From Bacillus sp. Y1 (GTDB lineage: Bacteria; Bacillota; Bacilli; Bacillales; Cytobacillaceae), in NCBI RefSeq assembly GCF_003586445.1, contig NZ_CP030028.1, positions 1,564,501 through 1,628,500 of the forward strand: DNA of 64,000 nt, read 5' to 3'. Below the pieces are notes generated by a model, which saw nothing but the letters and a program-made list of their open reading frames with translations, was not told the DNA's origin and did not search any database. Positions 8,381 through 24,989 of this stretch are shown piece after piece. Every line of letters starts with the position of its first letter. Within the stretch, counting starts at the first letter, position 1. Both the position numbers and the translations under genes were made by a program.

Positions 8381-11152
8381 ATGGATTATAAAGATACGTT
8401 ATTGATGCCGCAAACGGAATTCCCGATGCGTGGAAATTTGCCAAAGCGTGAGCCAGAGATTCAAGAAAAGTGGAACCAAATGGATATTTATTCTCTAGTT
8501 CAAGATCGTACGAAGAATCGTCCGATGTTTGTTCTTCACGATGGGCCTCCGTACGCAAACGGAGATATTCATATGGGGCATGCATTAAATAAAATCCTTA
8601 AGGACTTTATTGTGCGTTATAAGTCAATGAGTGGTTACAACGCGCCGTATGTTCCTGGTTGGGACACACACGGGTTGCCAATCGAGCAAGCTTTAACAAA
8701 TAAGGGTGTTAAGCGCAAGGAACTTACAGTTGCAGAGTTTCGTAAGCTTTGTGAGGAGTATGCTTTAGGTCAAATTGATTCCCAGCGCACTCAGTTTAAG
8801 CGTTTAGGTGTTCGTGGAGATTGGGAGAATCCTTATATCACTCTTGATCCAGCATATGAAGCACAGCAAATTAAGGTCTTTGGTGAAATGGCGAAGAAAG
8901 GGTATATCTATAAAGGATTAAAGCCGGTATACTGGTCACCATCTAGTGAATCAGCTTTAGCAGAAGCGGAGATTGAGTACCAAGATAAAAAGTCAGCTTC
9001 TATTTATGTTGGTTTTCCTGTTCAAGATGGAAAGGGTGTGCTTGATGCGGATACGGAAATCGTTATCTGGACAACAACACCATGGACCATTCCAGCAAAC
9101 CTTGGAATTTCTGTACATCCAACATTAAACTATGTTGTTGCTCAAGTGAATAATAAAAAGTACGTTGTGGCTGAAGAGCTTTTAGAAGCAGTCACAAAAG
9201 AAATTGGCTGGGAAGAAGTAACGGTAGTAAAGACGGTGAAAGGTCAGGAGCTAGAACATATTTTAGCGAAGCATCCGTTATATGATCGCACGTCTTTAGT
9301 CATGCTAGGGGAACATGTTACGACAGATGCAGGAACGGGCTGTGTTCATACGGCTCCAGGACATGGGGAAGACGACTTCCATGTAGGTCAAAAATACGGT
9401 TTAGACGTCCTTTGTCCAGTTGATGATAAAGGGGTAATGACGAAGGAAGCAGTAGGTTTTGAAGGACTATTCTATGATACAGCAAATAAGCCGATTACGG
9501 AAAAACTTCAAGAAGTGGGTGCTTTATTAAAACTAACATTCATTACTCACTCTTATCCGCATGACTGGAGAACAAAGAAACCAGTTATTTTCCGTGCAAC
9601 GGCTCAATGGTTTGCTTCAATTAAAGATTTCCGCGAAGACTTGTTGGAAGCTGTTAAGGAAACGAAGTGGGTTCCAGCTTGGGGAGAAACTCGTCTATTC
9701 AACATGGTACGTGACCGTGGAGATTGGTGTATTTCTCGTCAGCGTGTATGGGGTGTTCCAATTCCTGTATTTTATGGCGAAGACGGAGAACCGATTATCA
9801 CGGATGAAACAATTGAACATGTATCGCTATTATTCCGTGAACATGGTTCGAATGTTTGGTTTGAAAGAGATGCAAAAGATCTGTTACCTGAAGGCTTTAC
9901 ACATCCATCAAGCCCAAATGGAAAGTTCACAAAGGAAACTGATATTATGGACGTTTGGTTTGATTCTGGTTCTTCTCATCAAGCCGTTCTAGAAGAGAGA
10001 AGTGAATTACAAAGACCAGCGGATCTTTATCTCGAAGGATCTGACCAATACCGTGGATGGTTTAACTCTTCATTATCTACAGGGGTAGCTGTAACAGGTA
10101 AAGCTCCTTATAAGGGAGTTCTAAGCCATGGTTTCGCCCTTGATGGTGAAGGCAGAAAGATGAGTAAATCAATTGGTAATGTTGTTGTCCCTGCTAAGGT
10201 AATGGATCAGCTAGGTGCAGATATTTTACGCCTATGGGTAGCATCAGTGGATTATCAATCAGATGTTCGTGTGTCTGATGCTATCTTAAAGCAAGTAGCT
10301 GAAGTATACCGTAAGATCCGTAATACATTCCGATTCCTACTAGGAAATTTAGCAGACTTTAATCCTGCTACTGATAAAGTAGAATTTGATAAGCTTCGTG
10401 AAGTAGATCAATTCATGCTAGTTAAGCTAAACAAACTAATTAAATCTGTGACAAAGTCTTATGAAGAATACGAATTTGCAAGTATTTACCATGCAATCAA
10501 TAACTTCTGTACGCTAGACCTAAGTGCATTCTACCTTGACTTTGCAAAGGACGTTCTATATATTGAGGCAAAGAATCACTACGAGCGCCGTGCAATCCAA
10601 ACGGTTCTATATGAAAGCTTATTAGCGTTAACTAAATTATCAGCTCCGATTCTTTCTCACACAGCTGATGAGGTTTGGGCATACATTCCTAATGTGGAGG
10701 AAGATAGCGTTCAATTAACCGATATGCCTTTACACGTTGACCTTCCTAATGCAAAGCAGCTTGAAGAAAAATGGACGAAATTTATGAAGGTTCGTGATGA
10801 TGTCCTTAAAGCTTTAGAAGAAGCACGTAATGCAAAGGTAATCGGGAAATCATTAACAGCAAAAATTAGCTTGTATGCAACAGGAGAAACAAAAGAACTA
10901 TTACAATCTGTTAAAGAAAACCTTCAACAATTATTTATTGTGTCTGGTTTTGAATTAGCTGGAGATATGGATTCTGCGCCTGCGGAAGCTGTAAAGCTTG
11001 AAACAGCTGCTATTGTCGTATCAAAAGCTGAAGGTGAAACTTGTGAACGTTGCTGGACCGTAACAACTGAAGTAGGCAAAGTAGAGGAGCACCCAACCCT
11101 TTGTCCACGTTGTGCAGATGTAGTGAAAGAAAACTACAGCCATCTTGTATAA
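8381..11152 (+). CDS. ileS: Isoleucyl-tRNA synthetase
   Basis: Class I aminoacyl-tRNA synthetase charging tRNA-Ile in the cytoplasm. The HIGH-type motif is HMGH at residues 64-67 ([14 protein letters not shown]), and KMSKS is at 593-597. The CP1 editing domain lies between them ([13 protein letters not shown], then [10 protein letters not shown]). The C-terminus carries a four-cysteine zinc site (Cys888, Cys891, Cys908, Cys911). Length 923 residues is the usual bacterial type. ATG 8381 is chosen because AGGAGG ends 10 bp upstream and [10 protein letters not shown] is the family N-terminus; an in-frame ATG at 8342 lacks a site. Controlled by the preceding T-box. Confidence 0.98.
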   Translation: MDYKDTLLMPQTEFPMRGNLPKREPEIQEKWNQMDIYSLVQDRTKNRPMFVLHDGPPYANGDIHMGHALNKILKDFIVRYKSMSGYNAPYVPGWDTHGLPIEQALTNKGVKRKELTVAEFRKLCEEYALGQIDSQRTQFKRLGVRGDWENPYITLDPAYEAQQIKVFGEMAKKGYIYKGLKPVYWSPSSESALAEAEIEYQDKKSASIYVGFPVQDGKGVLDADTEIVIWTTTPWTIPANLGISVHPTLNYVVAQVNNKKYVVAEELLEAVTKEIGWEEVTVVKTVKGQELEHILAKHPLYDRTSLVMLGEHVTTDAGTGCVHTAPGHGEDDFHVGQKYGLDVLCPVDDKGVMTKEAVGFEGLFYDTANKPITEKLQEVGALLKLTFITHSYPHDWRTKKPVIFRATAQWFASIKDFREDLLEAVKETKWVPAWGETRLFNMVRDRGDWCISRQRVWGVPIPVFYGEDGEPIITDETIEHVSLLFREHGSNVWFERDAKDLLPEGFTHPSSPNGKFTKETDIMDVWFDSGSSHQAVLEERSELQRPADLYLEGSDQYRGWFNSSLSTGVAVTGKAPYKGVLSHGFALDGEGRKMSKSIGNVVVPAKVMDQLGADILRLWVASVDYQSDVRVSDAILKQVAEVYRKIRNTFRFLLGNLADFNPATDKVEFDKLREVDQFMLVKLNKLIKSVTKSYEEYEFASIYHAINNFCTLDLSAFYLDFAKDVLYIEAKNHYERRAIQTVLYESLLALTKLSAPILSHTADEVWAYIPNVEEDSVQLTDMPLHVDLPNAKQLEEKWTKFMKVRDDVLKALEEARNAKVIGKSLTAKISLYATGETKELLQSVKENLQQLFIVSGFELAGDMDSAPAEAVKLETAAIVVSKAEGETCERCWTVTTEVGKVEEHPTLCPRCADVVKENYSHLV

Positions 11153-11157
11153 AAAAT

Positions 11158-11191
11158 GGAAGAACTCTCTGGATTTCCGGAGAGTTCTTCC
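11158..11191 (+). terminator. Hairpin after ileS (probable terminator)
   Basis: A 16-bp near-perfect stem GGAAGAACTCTCTGGA / TCCGGAGAGTTCTTCC (one G-T pair, 2-nt spacing) begins 5 bp after the ileS stop. The downstream sequence is only weakly T-rich, so termination may be inefficient or the structure may mainly stabilise the transcript. Confidence 0.6.
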
Positions 11192-11327
11192 TGTGTTTAG
11201 GGAATATGTATGAGTAATTATTCCACTTTCGTTAATGATTGTTTTCGTTGTTAAATGTTGTTCGTGTCGAATCGTGTCCATCGCGATATACTAACGGAAA
11301 ACATCTGAAAACGGAGGTATGAACAAA

Positions 11328-11612
11328 ATGGAAGCATTTGAACAAAAGCTCTATTTGGAACTCCGGAAATCGCGTACTGAATTAATGATGCAATTATCAA
11401 ATTCGAAAGGATCTCCCTTAGTAAAACCGCTTATTGAGGAAGAATTAAGAGACATCAATAGTGCCATTCAAAAATTGGAGAATGGTACGTTTGGCAGATG
11501 CGAAATATCAGGTGAATTGTTACCTTATGAACTACTTCAAATGGTTCCAACCTTAAAAACGGTGGAGGACTGTGGGAAGCTTGAACAATATTTATGTAAA
11601 CCGCTTTTTTAA
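11328..11612 (+). CDS. ylyA: YlyA, DksA/TraR-like protein with degenerate zinc finger
   Basis: 94-residue protein with an N-terminal helical hairpin and a C-terminal segment resembling the DksA/TraR finger (NGTFGRCEISGELLPYELLQ). The zinc ligands are mostly lost: Cys58 is kept, the second position is Ser61, and the downstream pair is not conserved in spacing. B. subtilis YlyA is reported, as I recall, to bind RNA polymerase and affect sigma-G genes during sporulation. The start at 11328 is chosen because GGAGG (11313-11317) lies 10 bp upstream; the ATG at 11319 is only 1 bp from it. It lies between ileS and lspA, as in B. subtilis. Confidence 0.82.
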   Translation: MEAFEQKLYLELRKSRTELMMQLSNSKGSPLVKPLIEEELRDINSAIQKLENGTFGRCEISGELLPYELLQMVPTLKTVEDCGKLEQYLCKPLF

Positions 11613-11694
11613 TTAGAAGCGTTTGCTGTCGTTTTCATAGAGAATGTGCTAAAATGCAAAGGGAATATTAAGAGTAGGTTTGGAGGTTTCCTTT

Positions 11695-12183
11695 GTGTTT
11701 TATTACATAATCGCATTAATTGTCATTATTCTTGATCAATGGACCAAATGGTTAGTTGTGAAAAGAATGGAGCTTGGAGAAAGCATAACCGTTATAGAAA
11801 ACTGGTTTTATATTACCTCCCACCGTAATAGAGGGGCTGCTTGGGGAATTTTGCAGGGGCAAATGTGGTTTTTTTACTTAATAACCGTGATTGTGATTAT
11901 CGGGATTGTTTATTATATTCAAAAAGCAGCGAAAGGTAAAAGGCTTCTTGGAGTGGCACTCGGGTTAATGCTAGGAGGAGCAATTGGTAATTTCTACGAC
12001 CGAGTAGTACATAAAGAAGTAATCGATTTTATTCATACGTATATTTTTAACTATAATTTCCCTATCTTTAATATTGCTGATTCAGCCTTAGTTATTGGAG
12101 TAGGTTTATTAATGATACAAATGTGGCAAGAAGAGCGACAATCTAAGGAGATAGCAAATGGACAAAGTAATACAAACAATTAA
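11695..12183 (+). CDS. lspA: Signal peptidase II (prolipoprotein signal peptidase)
   Basis: Integral membrane aspartic protease that removes signal peptides from diacylglyceryl-modified prolipoproteins. Four hydrophobic segments are visible, and the catalytic aspartates are Asp102 (GNFYDRV) and Asp129 (FNIADS), the same numbers as the essential residues of B. subtilis LspA. Other family motifs are DQWTKW and HRNRGAAWG. Length is 162 residues from GTG 11695, 8 bp after GGAGG; a TTG at 11680 in the same frame overlaps that site and is rejected. The last 26 bp overlap the next gene. Confidence 0.96.
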   Translation: MFYYIIALIVIILDQWTKWLVVKRMELGESITVIENWFYITSHRNRGAAWGILQGQMWFFYLITVIVIIGIVYYIQKAAKGKRLLGVALGLMLGGAIGNFYDRVVHKEVIDFIHTYIFNYNFPIFNIADSALVIGVGLLMIQMWQEERQSKEIANGQSNTNN

Positions 12184-13069
12184 TGAAGAGCATAAAGGCG
12201 AAAGACTAGATAAGGTCCTTTCGAGTGTTAACAATGAATGGTCAAGGTCTCAGGTGCAGCTTTGGATGCAAGACGGGAACGTTGTTGTTAACGGCAAAAA
12301 AGTAAAAAGTAGCTATAAATGTTCGGTTGGAGATGTAATAGAAATAAGCATTCCTGATCCAGAGGAGCTTGATGTGGTTCCTGAGCCTATGGACCTTGAG
12401 ATCTTTTTTGAGGATAGTGATGTACTAGTTGTAAACAAGCCTAAGGGAATGGTGGTACACCCAGCCCCTGGTCATACAACTGGAACACTTGTGAATGGAT
12501 TAATGGCTCACTGTAAGGATCTGTCGGGCATCAATGGAGTGCTTCGACCAGGTATCGTCCATCGAATCGATAAGGACACTTCCGGGTTATTGATGGTTGC
12601 TAAAAATGATTTGGCTCACGAAAGCCTTGTGAATCAACTCGTGGCAAAGACAGTAACCCGTAAATATCGTGCCATTGTCCATGGAGTCATTCCTCATGAT
12701 TATGGGACAATTGATGCCCCGCTAGCAAGGGACCCTAAGGATCGTCAAAGTATGACTGTAGTGGATAATGGAAAGCATGCGGTTACCCATTTTCAGGTAA
12801 TAGAGCGCTTTAAAGATTTTACACTTGTCGAATGTCAGTTAGAGACAGGACGTACCCATCAAATCAGAGTTCATATGAAGTATATTGGTTATCCGTTAGC
12901 AGGTGACCCAAAATACGGACCAAGAAAGACGCTAGATATTGGCGGTCAAGCTCTGCATGCGGGTGTGTTAGGTTTTGATCACCCTCGAACCAATGAATAC
13001 TTAGAATTTGAAGCACCATTACCAGAGTACTTTGTAGAGCTTCTCGAGTCTTTGAGAAATAATCGTTGA
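12158..13069 (+). CDS. ylyB: RluD-type 23S rRNA pseudouridine synthase (YlyB)
   Basis: Pseudouridine synthase of the RluA/RluD family. An N-terminal S4 domain (about residues 15-70, [20 protein letters not shown]) is followed by the catalytic domain with [15 protein letters not shown]; the catalytic aspartate is Asp140. The C-terminal family motifs are [20 protein letters not shown] and LHA. Length 303 residues is typical. AAGGAG lies 6-7 bp upstream of ATG 12158, and the gene overlaps lspA by 26 bp, suggesting coupled translation. The exact target uridine cannot be read from sequence. Its stop codon lies inside the pyr -35 box. Confidence 0.94.
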   Translation: MDKVIQTINEEHKGERLDKVLSSVNNEWSRSQVQLWMQDGNVVVNGKKVKSSYKCSVGDVIEISIPDPEELDVVPEPMDLEIFFEDSDVLVVNKPKGMVVHPAPGHTTGTLVNGLMAHCKDLSGINGVLRPGIVHRIDKDTSGLLMVAKNDLAHESLVNQLVAKTVTRKYRAIVHGVIPHDYGTIDAPLARDPKDRQSMTVVDNGKHAVTHFQVIERFKDFTLVECQLETGRTHQIRVHMKYIGYPLAGDPKYGPRKTLDIGGQALHAGVLGFDHPRTNEYLEFEAPLPEYFVELLESLRNNR

Positions 13070-13094
13070 CAAAGTTCTACATCTGATTTATGAT
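13066..13094 (+). promoter_or_regulatory. Sigma-A promoter of the pyr operon
   Basis: TTGACA (13066-13071), 17-bp spacer, TATGAT (13089-13094): a near-consensus promoter. The TGA of ylyB (13067-13069) lies within the -35. The transcript starts about 20 bp before the first PyrR attenuator. Confidence 0.9.
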
Positions 13095-13110
13095 TTCTAT
13101 AGTTGAATAA

Positions 13111-13224
13111 GTCCTTTAAAGACGGTCCTGTGAGGCTGAGAAGGAGACGGAGCTTGTATGGCATAAGTATGCCTACAAATGGAATTCGTGTACCCTCTAA
13201 GCCCTGGCCTAGAGGGTTTTTTTA
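13111..13224 (+). promoter_or_regulatory. PyrR attenuator 1 (pyrR leader)
   Basis: A PyrR-binding loop GTCCTGTGAGGCT (13125-13137) is followed by a terminator stem CCCTCTA / TAGAGGG (13193-13199 with 13210-13216) and seven T residues. By the B. subtilis mechanism, PyrR with UMP stabilises the anti-antiterminator and the terminator forms. The loop departs from TCCAGAGAGGCT at two positions, less conserved than the other two copies. Confidence 0.88.
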
Positions 13225-13235
13225 TGGATAAATGA

Positions 13236-13790
<555 letters not shown>

Positions 13791-13799
13791 ATATAACCT

Positions 13800-13905
13800 T
13801 TTAAAAAAGCACAGAGAGGCTTTCAAGGGGAAAAGTAGACTCAAGGGGTGAAATATATACCTTGACCTGCAACTAGACCCTCTTGTGCAAAAGAGGGTTT
13901 TTATT
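13800..13905 (+). promoter_or_regulatory. PyrR attenuator 2 (pyrR-pyrP intergenic)
   Basis: PyrR-binding loop GCACAGAGAGGCTT (13809-13822) and a terminator ACCCTCTT / AAGAGGGT (about 13877-13898) followed by T residues. The order and spacing match the second attenuator of the B. subtilis pyr operon. Confidence 0.9.
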
Positions 13906-13932
13906 TTAACTAACCAGAGGAGAGACACATAC

Positions 13933-15234
13933 ATGAATAACAAACCAATCCTAGATGTACATGAAACACCGAAACCAGTCCATTGGCTCACACTTAGCCT
14001 TCAGCACTTATTCGCTATGTTTGGAGCTACCATATTAGTACCATTCTTAGTTGGACTCGATCCAGCGATTGCACTTATCTCCAGTGGTTTGGGAACGATC
14101 GCGTTCCTTATGATAACGAAATGGCAAGTACCTGCTTATTTAGGATCATCATTCGCTTTCATTACACCAATCATTGCGGCAAAAGCAGCAGGTGGCCCAG
14201 CAGGAGCCATGATTGGAAGCTTTATTGCTGGTTTAGTGTACGGAATTGTTGCACTAATCATTAAAAAAGCAGGTTACCGTTGGATTATGAATCTTCTTCC
14301 TCCAATCGTAGTAGGACCAATCATTATTGTAATTGGGTTGGCTTTGGCAGGAACCGCAGTTAGTATGGCAATGAATAACCCGGCTGGCGAGTACAGCCTA
14401 CTGCATTTCTCAGCGGCACTTGTAACATTAGTAGCAACCATCATTTTCTCCATCTACGGAAAAGGAACATTGAGCATGATTCCAATTCTCGCAGGTATCA
14501 TTATCGGATATGTGTACTCATTAATAGTAGGAATCGTTGATTTTGCCCCAGTAGCAGCAGCAAAATGGTTCGAAATGCCAAACTTCTTTGTACCATTCGT
14601 TGATTATGAAGTGAAAGTAACACTTGATTTGGTTTTATTAATGGCTCCAGTTGCCATCGTAACATTATCAGAACATATTGGTCACCAACTTGTATTAGGG
14701 AAAGTGGTTGGTCGTGATTATATTAAAAACCCTGGTTTACATCGTTCGATTTTAGGAGATGGAACAGCAACCATGATCTCTGCACTAATCGGTGGACCTC
14801 CGAAGACAACATATGGTGAAAACATCGGGGTCTTAGCCATAACAAGAGTTTACAGCGTGTATGTCCTTCTTGGAGCAGCAGTCGTTGCAACAGTATTTGG
14901 ATTCATTGGTAAAGTAACAGCACTAATAAGCTCAATCCCAACCCCAGTAATGGGTGGAGTATCCATCCTCCTATTCGGAATTATCGCATCATCAGGATTA
15001 CGTATGCTAGTTGATAGCAAAATCGACTTCGGAGACAAGCGAAACCTTGTGATTTCATCAGTAATCTTAGTAGTAGGTATTGGAGGAGCAGTAATTAAAG
15101 TATCAGAAGGATTTGAAATTCATGGGATGGCATTAGCAGCTATCTTAGGGATACTGATTAATTTAATCCTTCCTGGTAGACCAGAAGCTGCCGAAGATAT
15201 GTTTGAAAGTGATAAGGAAAATGAAGTAGCATAG
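13933..15234 (+). CDS. pyrP: Uracil permease (NCS2 family)
   Basis: Proton-linked uracil importer of the nucleobase-ascorbate (NCS2) family. It is 433 residues (B. subtilis ~435), with roughly twelve to fourteen hydrophobic segments, the N-terminal run QHLFAMFGATILVPFLVGLDP, and the family signature around SEHIGHQL and GGPPKTTYGENIGVLAITRV. ATG 13933 lies about 9 bp after AGAGGAGAG; an in-frame ATG at 13885 lies inside the terminator and is rejected. It sits between attenuators 2 and 3, so uracil uptake is repressed with synthesis when UMP is high. Confidence 0.97.
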   Translation: MNNKPILDVHETPKPVHWLTLSLQHLFAMFGATILVPFLVGLDPAIALISSGLGTIAFLMITKWQVPAYLGSSFAFITPIIAAKAAGGPAGAMIGSFIAGLVYGIVALIIKKAGYRWIMNLLPPIVVGPIIIVIGLALAGTAVSMAMNNPAGEYSLLHFSAALVTLVATIIFSIYGKGTLSMIPILAGIIIGYVYSLIVGIVDFAPVAAAKWFEMPNFFVPFVDYEVKVTLDLVLLMAPVAIVTLSEHIGHQLVLGKVVGRDYIKNPGLHRSILGDGTATMISALIGGPPKTTYGENIGVLAITRVYSVYVLLGAAVVATVFGFIGKVTALISSIPTPVMGGVSILLFGIIASSGLRMLVDSKIDFGDKRNLVISSVILVVGIGGAVIKVSEGFEIHGMALAAILGILINLILPGRPEAAEDMFESDKENEVA

Positions 15235-15240
15235 TTACAC

Positions 15241-17571
<2,331 letters not shown>

Positions 17572-17575
<4 letters not shown>

Positions 17576-18675
17576 AAAGGCAATTAATTCTAGAAAACGG
17601 TACAGTTTTTATCGGAAAAGCTTTTGGAAGTGACACAGAAAAAATGGGGGAAGTCGTGTTTAACACCGGAATGACTGGTTATCAGGAAATTCTCTCTGAC
17701 CCATCTTACTGTGGACAAATCGTTACTTTTACGTATCCGCTTGTTGGAAATTACGGAATTAATCGTGATGATTTTGAATCAATTTCTCCGTCTGTTCATG
17801 GAATGGTTGTTAAGGAAGCAGCAGAGTTTGCATCGAACTGGAGAAACGAAAAAACATTAGATGAATTATTAAAAGAAAAGAATATTCCTGGAATTTCAGG
17901 CGTCGATACAAGAAAGCTTACAAGAATCATACGACAATATGGGGCACTAAAGGGTGCGATCTGTTCGATTGATGCAAGTGTTGAGGAAGTACTTGAAGGG
18001 TTAAAAGCACCATTTAGAAACGATCAAGTAAAGCAGGTTTCCACAAAATCTGCCTATGCAAGCCCTGGTAGAGGAAGAAGAATCGTTCTTGTTGACTTTG
18101 GAATGAAGCATGGAATTTTACGCGAATTAAATAAGCGTGATTGTGACGTAATTGTTGTTCCATATAACACAACAGCTGAAGAAATTAGACGTTTGAAGCC
18201 AGACGGAGTGATGCTCTCAAATGGACCTGGAGACCCTAAGGATGTTCCAGAAGCAATTGAAATGATTCAACAAATCATTGGACATGTTCCTCTGTTTGGA
18301 ATTTGCTTAGGTCATCAGTTATTTGCCTTAGCATGTGGAGCAAACACAGTTAAGTTGAAATTTGGACATAGAGGATCGAACCATCCGGTGAAGGATTTAG
18401 CAACAGGAAAAGTTGCTCTTACTTCACAAAACCACGGGTACACAGTTGAAGAAGAATCACTTCAAGGAACTCCGTTAGAGGTTACGCATATCGCCTTAAA
18501 TGACGGTACTGTTGAAGGATTAAAGCATAAAGAAGCAAAAGCATTTACAGTCCAGTATCATCCAGAAGCATCTCCTGGACCAGAGGATGCAAATTATTTA
18601 TTCGAACAGTTTTTACAGTTGATTGAGACAGAAAAAGAGGAAGGTGCAATCGAATGCCAAAGCGTACAGATATAA
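17572..18675 (+). CDS. carA: Carbamoyl-phosphate synthase small (glutaminase) chain, pyrimidine-specific
   Basis: Also called pyrAA. It hydrolyses glutamine and passes ammonia to the large chain. The C-terminal class I glutamine amidotransferase has nucleophile Cys245 ([15 protein letters not shown]), His330 and Glu332 ([10 protein letters not shown]). Length 367 residues. ATG 17572 overlaps the pyrC TGA, and the 22-bp overlap with carB suggests tight coupling of the two subunits. An in-frame opening to 17512 lies wholly inside pyrC and has no ribosome-binding site. Confidence 0.98.
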
Positions 18676-21600
18676 AAAGCATACTAGTTATCGGGTCAGG
18701 TCCCATCGTCATTGGGCAAGCAGCAGAATTTGATTATGCAGGTACTCAAGCGTGTATCGCATTAAAAGAAGAAGGGTACCGTGTCATCTTAGTAAACTCA
18801 AACCCAGCAACAATCATGACAGATACAACGATGGCAGATGCTGTGTATATTGAGCCACTAACTCTGGAGTTCGTTAGCACAATCATCCGAAAAGAGCGTC
18901 CAGATGCACTTGTCCCAACACTTGGAGGACAAACAGGCTTAAACCTAGCAGTAGAGTTAGCTAACTCTGGAGTTCTTGAAGAATGTAATGTAGAAATTTT
19001 AGGTACCAAGCTTTCAGCCATTGAGCAAGCGGAGGATCGCGATTTATTCCGTACATTAATGAATGACTTAGGCGAGCCAGTACCTGAAAGTGAAATTATT
19101 CATACACTTGAAGAAGCATATGACTTCGTGGCACAAATTGGTTACCCAGTCATCGTTCGTCCAGCGTTTACACTCGGCGGAACGGGTGGAGGTATCTGTC
19201 ATAACGAAGAGGAATTGGTTGAAACCGTAACAAGTGGGTTGAAAAATAGCCCGGTTACACAATGTTTATTAGAAAAAAGCATTGCTGGCTTCAAAGAAAT
19301 TGAATACGAAGTAATGAGAGACGCTAATGACAATGCCATCGTTGTATGTAATATGGAAAACATTGATCCAGTAGGTGTTCATACAGGTGATTCGATCGTT
19401 GTTGCACCGAGTCAAACGCTAAGTGATCGTGAGTATCAAATGCTTAGAAACACATCATTAAAAATCATCCGTGCCCTTGGAATTGAGGGTGGTTGTAACG
19501 TCCAACTAGCTTTAGATCCTGACAGTTATGATTATTACATCATTGAAGTAAATCCACGTGTAAGTAGATCATCTGCGCTAGCATCTAAAGCAACAGGATA
19601 TCCGATTGCTAAGCTTGCTGCAAAAATCGCAGTTGGGTTAACGCTTGATGAAATGATGAACCCTGTAACAGGAAAAACCTATGCAAGTTTTGAACCTGCA
19701 CTTGATTATATCGTTTCAAAAATTCCAAGATGGCCGTTTGATAAGTTCGAAAGTGCTAACCGTACACTAGGTACACAAATGAAGGCTACTGGTGAAGTAA
19801 TGGCGATTGGTCGTACCTTTGAGGAATCTTTATTAAAAGCAATTCGTTCACTTGAAGCGAATGTGTTTCATTTTTCACTAAACGATGCAGATGAAATTTC
19901 TGATGAGTTACTTGAGAAACGGATTCGTAAAGCTGGAGATGAGCGCCTGTTCTATATCGGAGAAGCGTTAAGACGTGGAGTCACGATCGAAACCATCCAT
20001 GCATGGAGCAAAATTGATCTATTCTTCCTTGCAAAGTTTGCTAAGATTGTCGAGTTCGAAGCTAAGTTACAAACTCTTCCTTTTGACGAGGAAATCACGA
20101 GAGAAGCAAAGGAACTAGGATTTGCGGACAGTACCCTTGCTAAGCTATGGGCGTCAAATGAGCGTTCTGTTTACGATTGGAGAGTAGAAAAGGGCATTGT
20201 TCCGGTCTATAAAATGGTTGATACATGTGCAGCTGAGTTCGAGTCTGAAACCCCTTATTACTACGGTACGTATGAAGACGAAAATGAATCGATTGTTACT
20301 GAACGTAAAAGCGTAATTGTGCTTGGTTCTGGTCCGATCCGAATCGGCCAAGGGATTGAATTCGATTACTCTACGGTTCATGCAGTATGGGCGATTCAAG
20401 AAGCAGGATATGAAGCAATCATCATTAACAATAACCCAGAGACAGTTTCAACCGATTTTAGTATCTCAGATAAGCTATACTTTGAGCCACTAACAATAGA
20501 AGATGTCATGCACGTAATTGACTTAGAAAAGCCAGCTGGCGTGGTTGTCCAGTTTGGTGGACAAACAGCGATTAACTTAGCCTCTAAACTTGTAGAAAGA
20601 GGAGTAAAGATTCTCGGAACAAGCTTGGATGATCTTGACCGTGCTGAAAATCGCGATCGTTTTGAAGCAGCACTTCAGGAGTTAAATATTCCACAACCAC
20701 TTGGTAAAACAGCAAGAACTGCTCAGGAAGCAGCAGTAATCGCTAGTTCGATTGGTTATCCAGTGTTAGTTCGTCCATCATATGTTCTTGGTGGAAGAGC
20801 GATGCAAATTGTCTACCAAGAGGCTGAACTTCTACAGTACATGAAAGAAGCGGTGAAAATTAACCCTGAGCATCCGATATTGATAGACCGCTACCTAACA
20901 GGAAAAGAAATAGAAGTAGATGCAATCTGCGATGGCGAAACAGTAATCATTCCTGGAATCATGGAGCATATCGAAAGAGCAGGAGTCCATTCTGGAGATT
21001 CAATCGCTGTGTACCCACCACAAAGCATTACTCAGGCAGTAAAAGATAAGCTAATTGATTACACTGTACGATTGGCAAAAGGACTAGGAATCATCGGACT
21101 TTTCAATATTCAATATGTTGTAGCTAAAGAGGAAGTATATGTGTTGGAAGTAAATCCTCGTTCAAGCCGTACGGTGCCATTCTTAAGTAAAATTACAAAC
21201 GTACCAATGGCTAATCTGGCAACAAAAGCGATTCTTGGCTTATCACTAAAGGAGCAAGGCTATGAGACAGGACTGGTAGAAGAAAAGCAAGGTGTATTCG
21301 TTAAAGTACCGGTGTTCTCTTTTGCTAAGCTAAGACGAGTTGATATTACATTAGGACCAGAAATGAAGTCGACTGGTGAGGTTATGGGGAAAGACCATAC
21401 ACTTGAAAAAGCCCTTTACAAAGGATTAGTTGCTTCAGGAATGAAAATCCAAGGATTTGGATCGGTTCTTATGACGATTGCTGACAAAGATAAGCAAGAA
21501 GCTTTAGGGATCGCAAAGCGTTTCTTCTCAATCGGCTTCCGGGTTATGGCAACGGAAGGGACAGCGAAGTTCTTCCAAGAACAAGGAATTCCAGTGAAGG

Positions 21601-21865
21601 TTGTTGAGAAGATTGGTGGAGGCCATCCCGATATTGTTGATGTTATTCGTAACGGCCAAGCGCAGTTTGTGATTAACACATTAACAAAAGGAAAGCAGCC
21701 AGAACGTGATGGGTTTAGAATTCGAAGAGAATCAGTTGAAAACGGTGTTCCTTGCTTAACTTCATTAGATACAGCAGAGGCCATTTTACGAGTAATTGAA
21801 TCAATGAATTTTTCAGCTGAGGCGATGGAGAAAAGTCCCGCAGACAGCAGGGAGGCAGTACTACT

Positions 21866-21869
<4 letters not shown>
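18654..21869 (+). CDS. carB: Carbamoyl-phosphate synthase large chain, pyrimidine-specific
   Basis: Also called pyrAB. It makes carbamoyl phosphate from bicarbonate, ammonia and two ATP. At 1071 residues (same as B. subtilis) it holds two homologous ATP-grasp halves: the first opens with [20 protein letters not shown], the second around residue 555 with [22 protein letters not shown]-terminal MGS-like allosteric domain follows, and the end of the protein is the expected site for UMP/PRPP control. It overlaps carA by 22 bp and pyrK in ATGA. Confidence 0.99.
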
Positions 21870-24266
<2,397 letters not shown>

Positions 24267-24286
<20 letters not shown>

Positions 24287-24902
24287 CACACTTTTAGAAA
24301 TCGGAGCAGTTTCGTTACAACCGAATCAACCTTTTACTTGGACATCAGGAATTAAATCACCTATTTATTGTGATAATCGACTAACTTTATCTTTCCCTGA
24401 AGCAAGAAGAGAGATTGCAGCTGGACTAAAGGAACTTATACTTAAGCACTTCCCTGATGCAGAAATGGTAGCTGGAACAGCAACTGCTGGGATTCCTCAT
24501 GCGGCATGGGTAAGTGAACTACTTGATTTACCGATGAGTTATGTCCGTTCATCAGCTAAAGGGCATGGCAAAGGAAATCAAATTGAAGGCCGTGTCGTTG
24601 CAGGACAAAAGGTAGTAGTAGTGGAAGACTTAATCTCAACAGGCGGAAGCGTAATTACAGCAGTTGATGCATTAAGGGAAGCAGGTTGTGAAGTATTAGG
24701 AGTCGTTTCTATCTTCACGTATGAACTGGAAAAAGGGAAGAAGCTATTAGAGGAAGCAAACATTAAGACATATTCTCTTACAGAATTCTCAACATTAGTA
24801 GATGTGGCATTAGCGGCTGGAAGCATCGAAGAGGATGCAGTAGCTAGTCTTCGTAGCTGGAGTCAAGACCCAACAGCTTGGAAACCGGTAGTAAAAGCAT
24901 AA
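24267..24902 (+). CDS. pyrE: Orotate phosphoribosyltransferase
   Basis: Transfers ribose-5-phosphate from PRPP to orotate, giving OMP. The PRPP motif [13 protein letters not shown] and the orotate-loop region ([15 protein letters not shown]) are present. Length 211 residues (B. subtilis 216). ATG 24267 is 8 bp after GGAGGG. It is the last gene of the pyr operon, closed by a terminator shared with the convergent rqcH. Confidence 0.98.
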
Positions 24903-24913
24903 TATAAATGCAG

Positions 24914-24989
24914 AAAAAAAGAGTGTCCACCCCAGACGGACAAAAACAGCGAATCTGTCCATTTGGGGTGTCTGACACCCTTTTTTTTT
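24914..24989. terminator. Bidirectional terminator between pyrE and rqcH
   Basis: Nested inverted repeats: CCCCAGACGGACA pairs imperfectly with TGTCCATTTGGGG, and GGGTGT / ACACCC forms a compact hairpin directly before nine T residues on the plus strand (about 24965-24988). Read on the minus strand, the outer arms end in GAGTGTCC's complement followed by seven T residues (24914-24920 as A on plus). It can therefore stop pyr transcripts and rqcH transcripts in opposite directions. Confidence 0.8.

Noticed and set aside
8244..8585. 113-codon minus-strand open frame over the T-box terminator and start of ileS
   Set aside because: It spans RNA structure elements and conserved ileS codons; no initiation signals or homology.
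9561..9992. 143-codon open frame within ileS in another frame
   Set aside because: The ileS protein is continuous and conserved through this segment; the second frame has no recognisable domain.
11265..11293. Possible sigma-G promoter for ylyA (TGTCGA, 16 bp, TATACTA)
   Set aside because: Only a partial match to both hexamers; not distinguishable from chance in AT-rich DNA.
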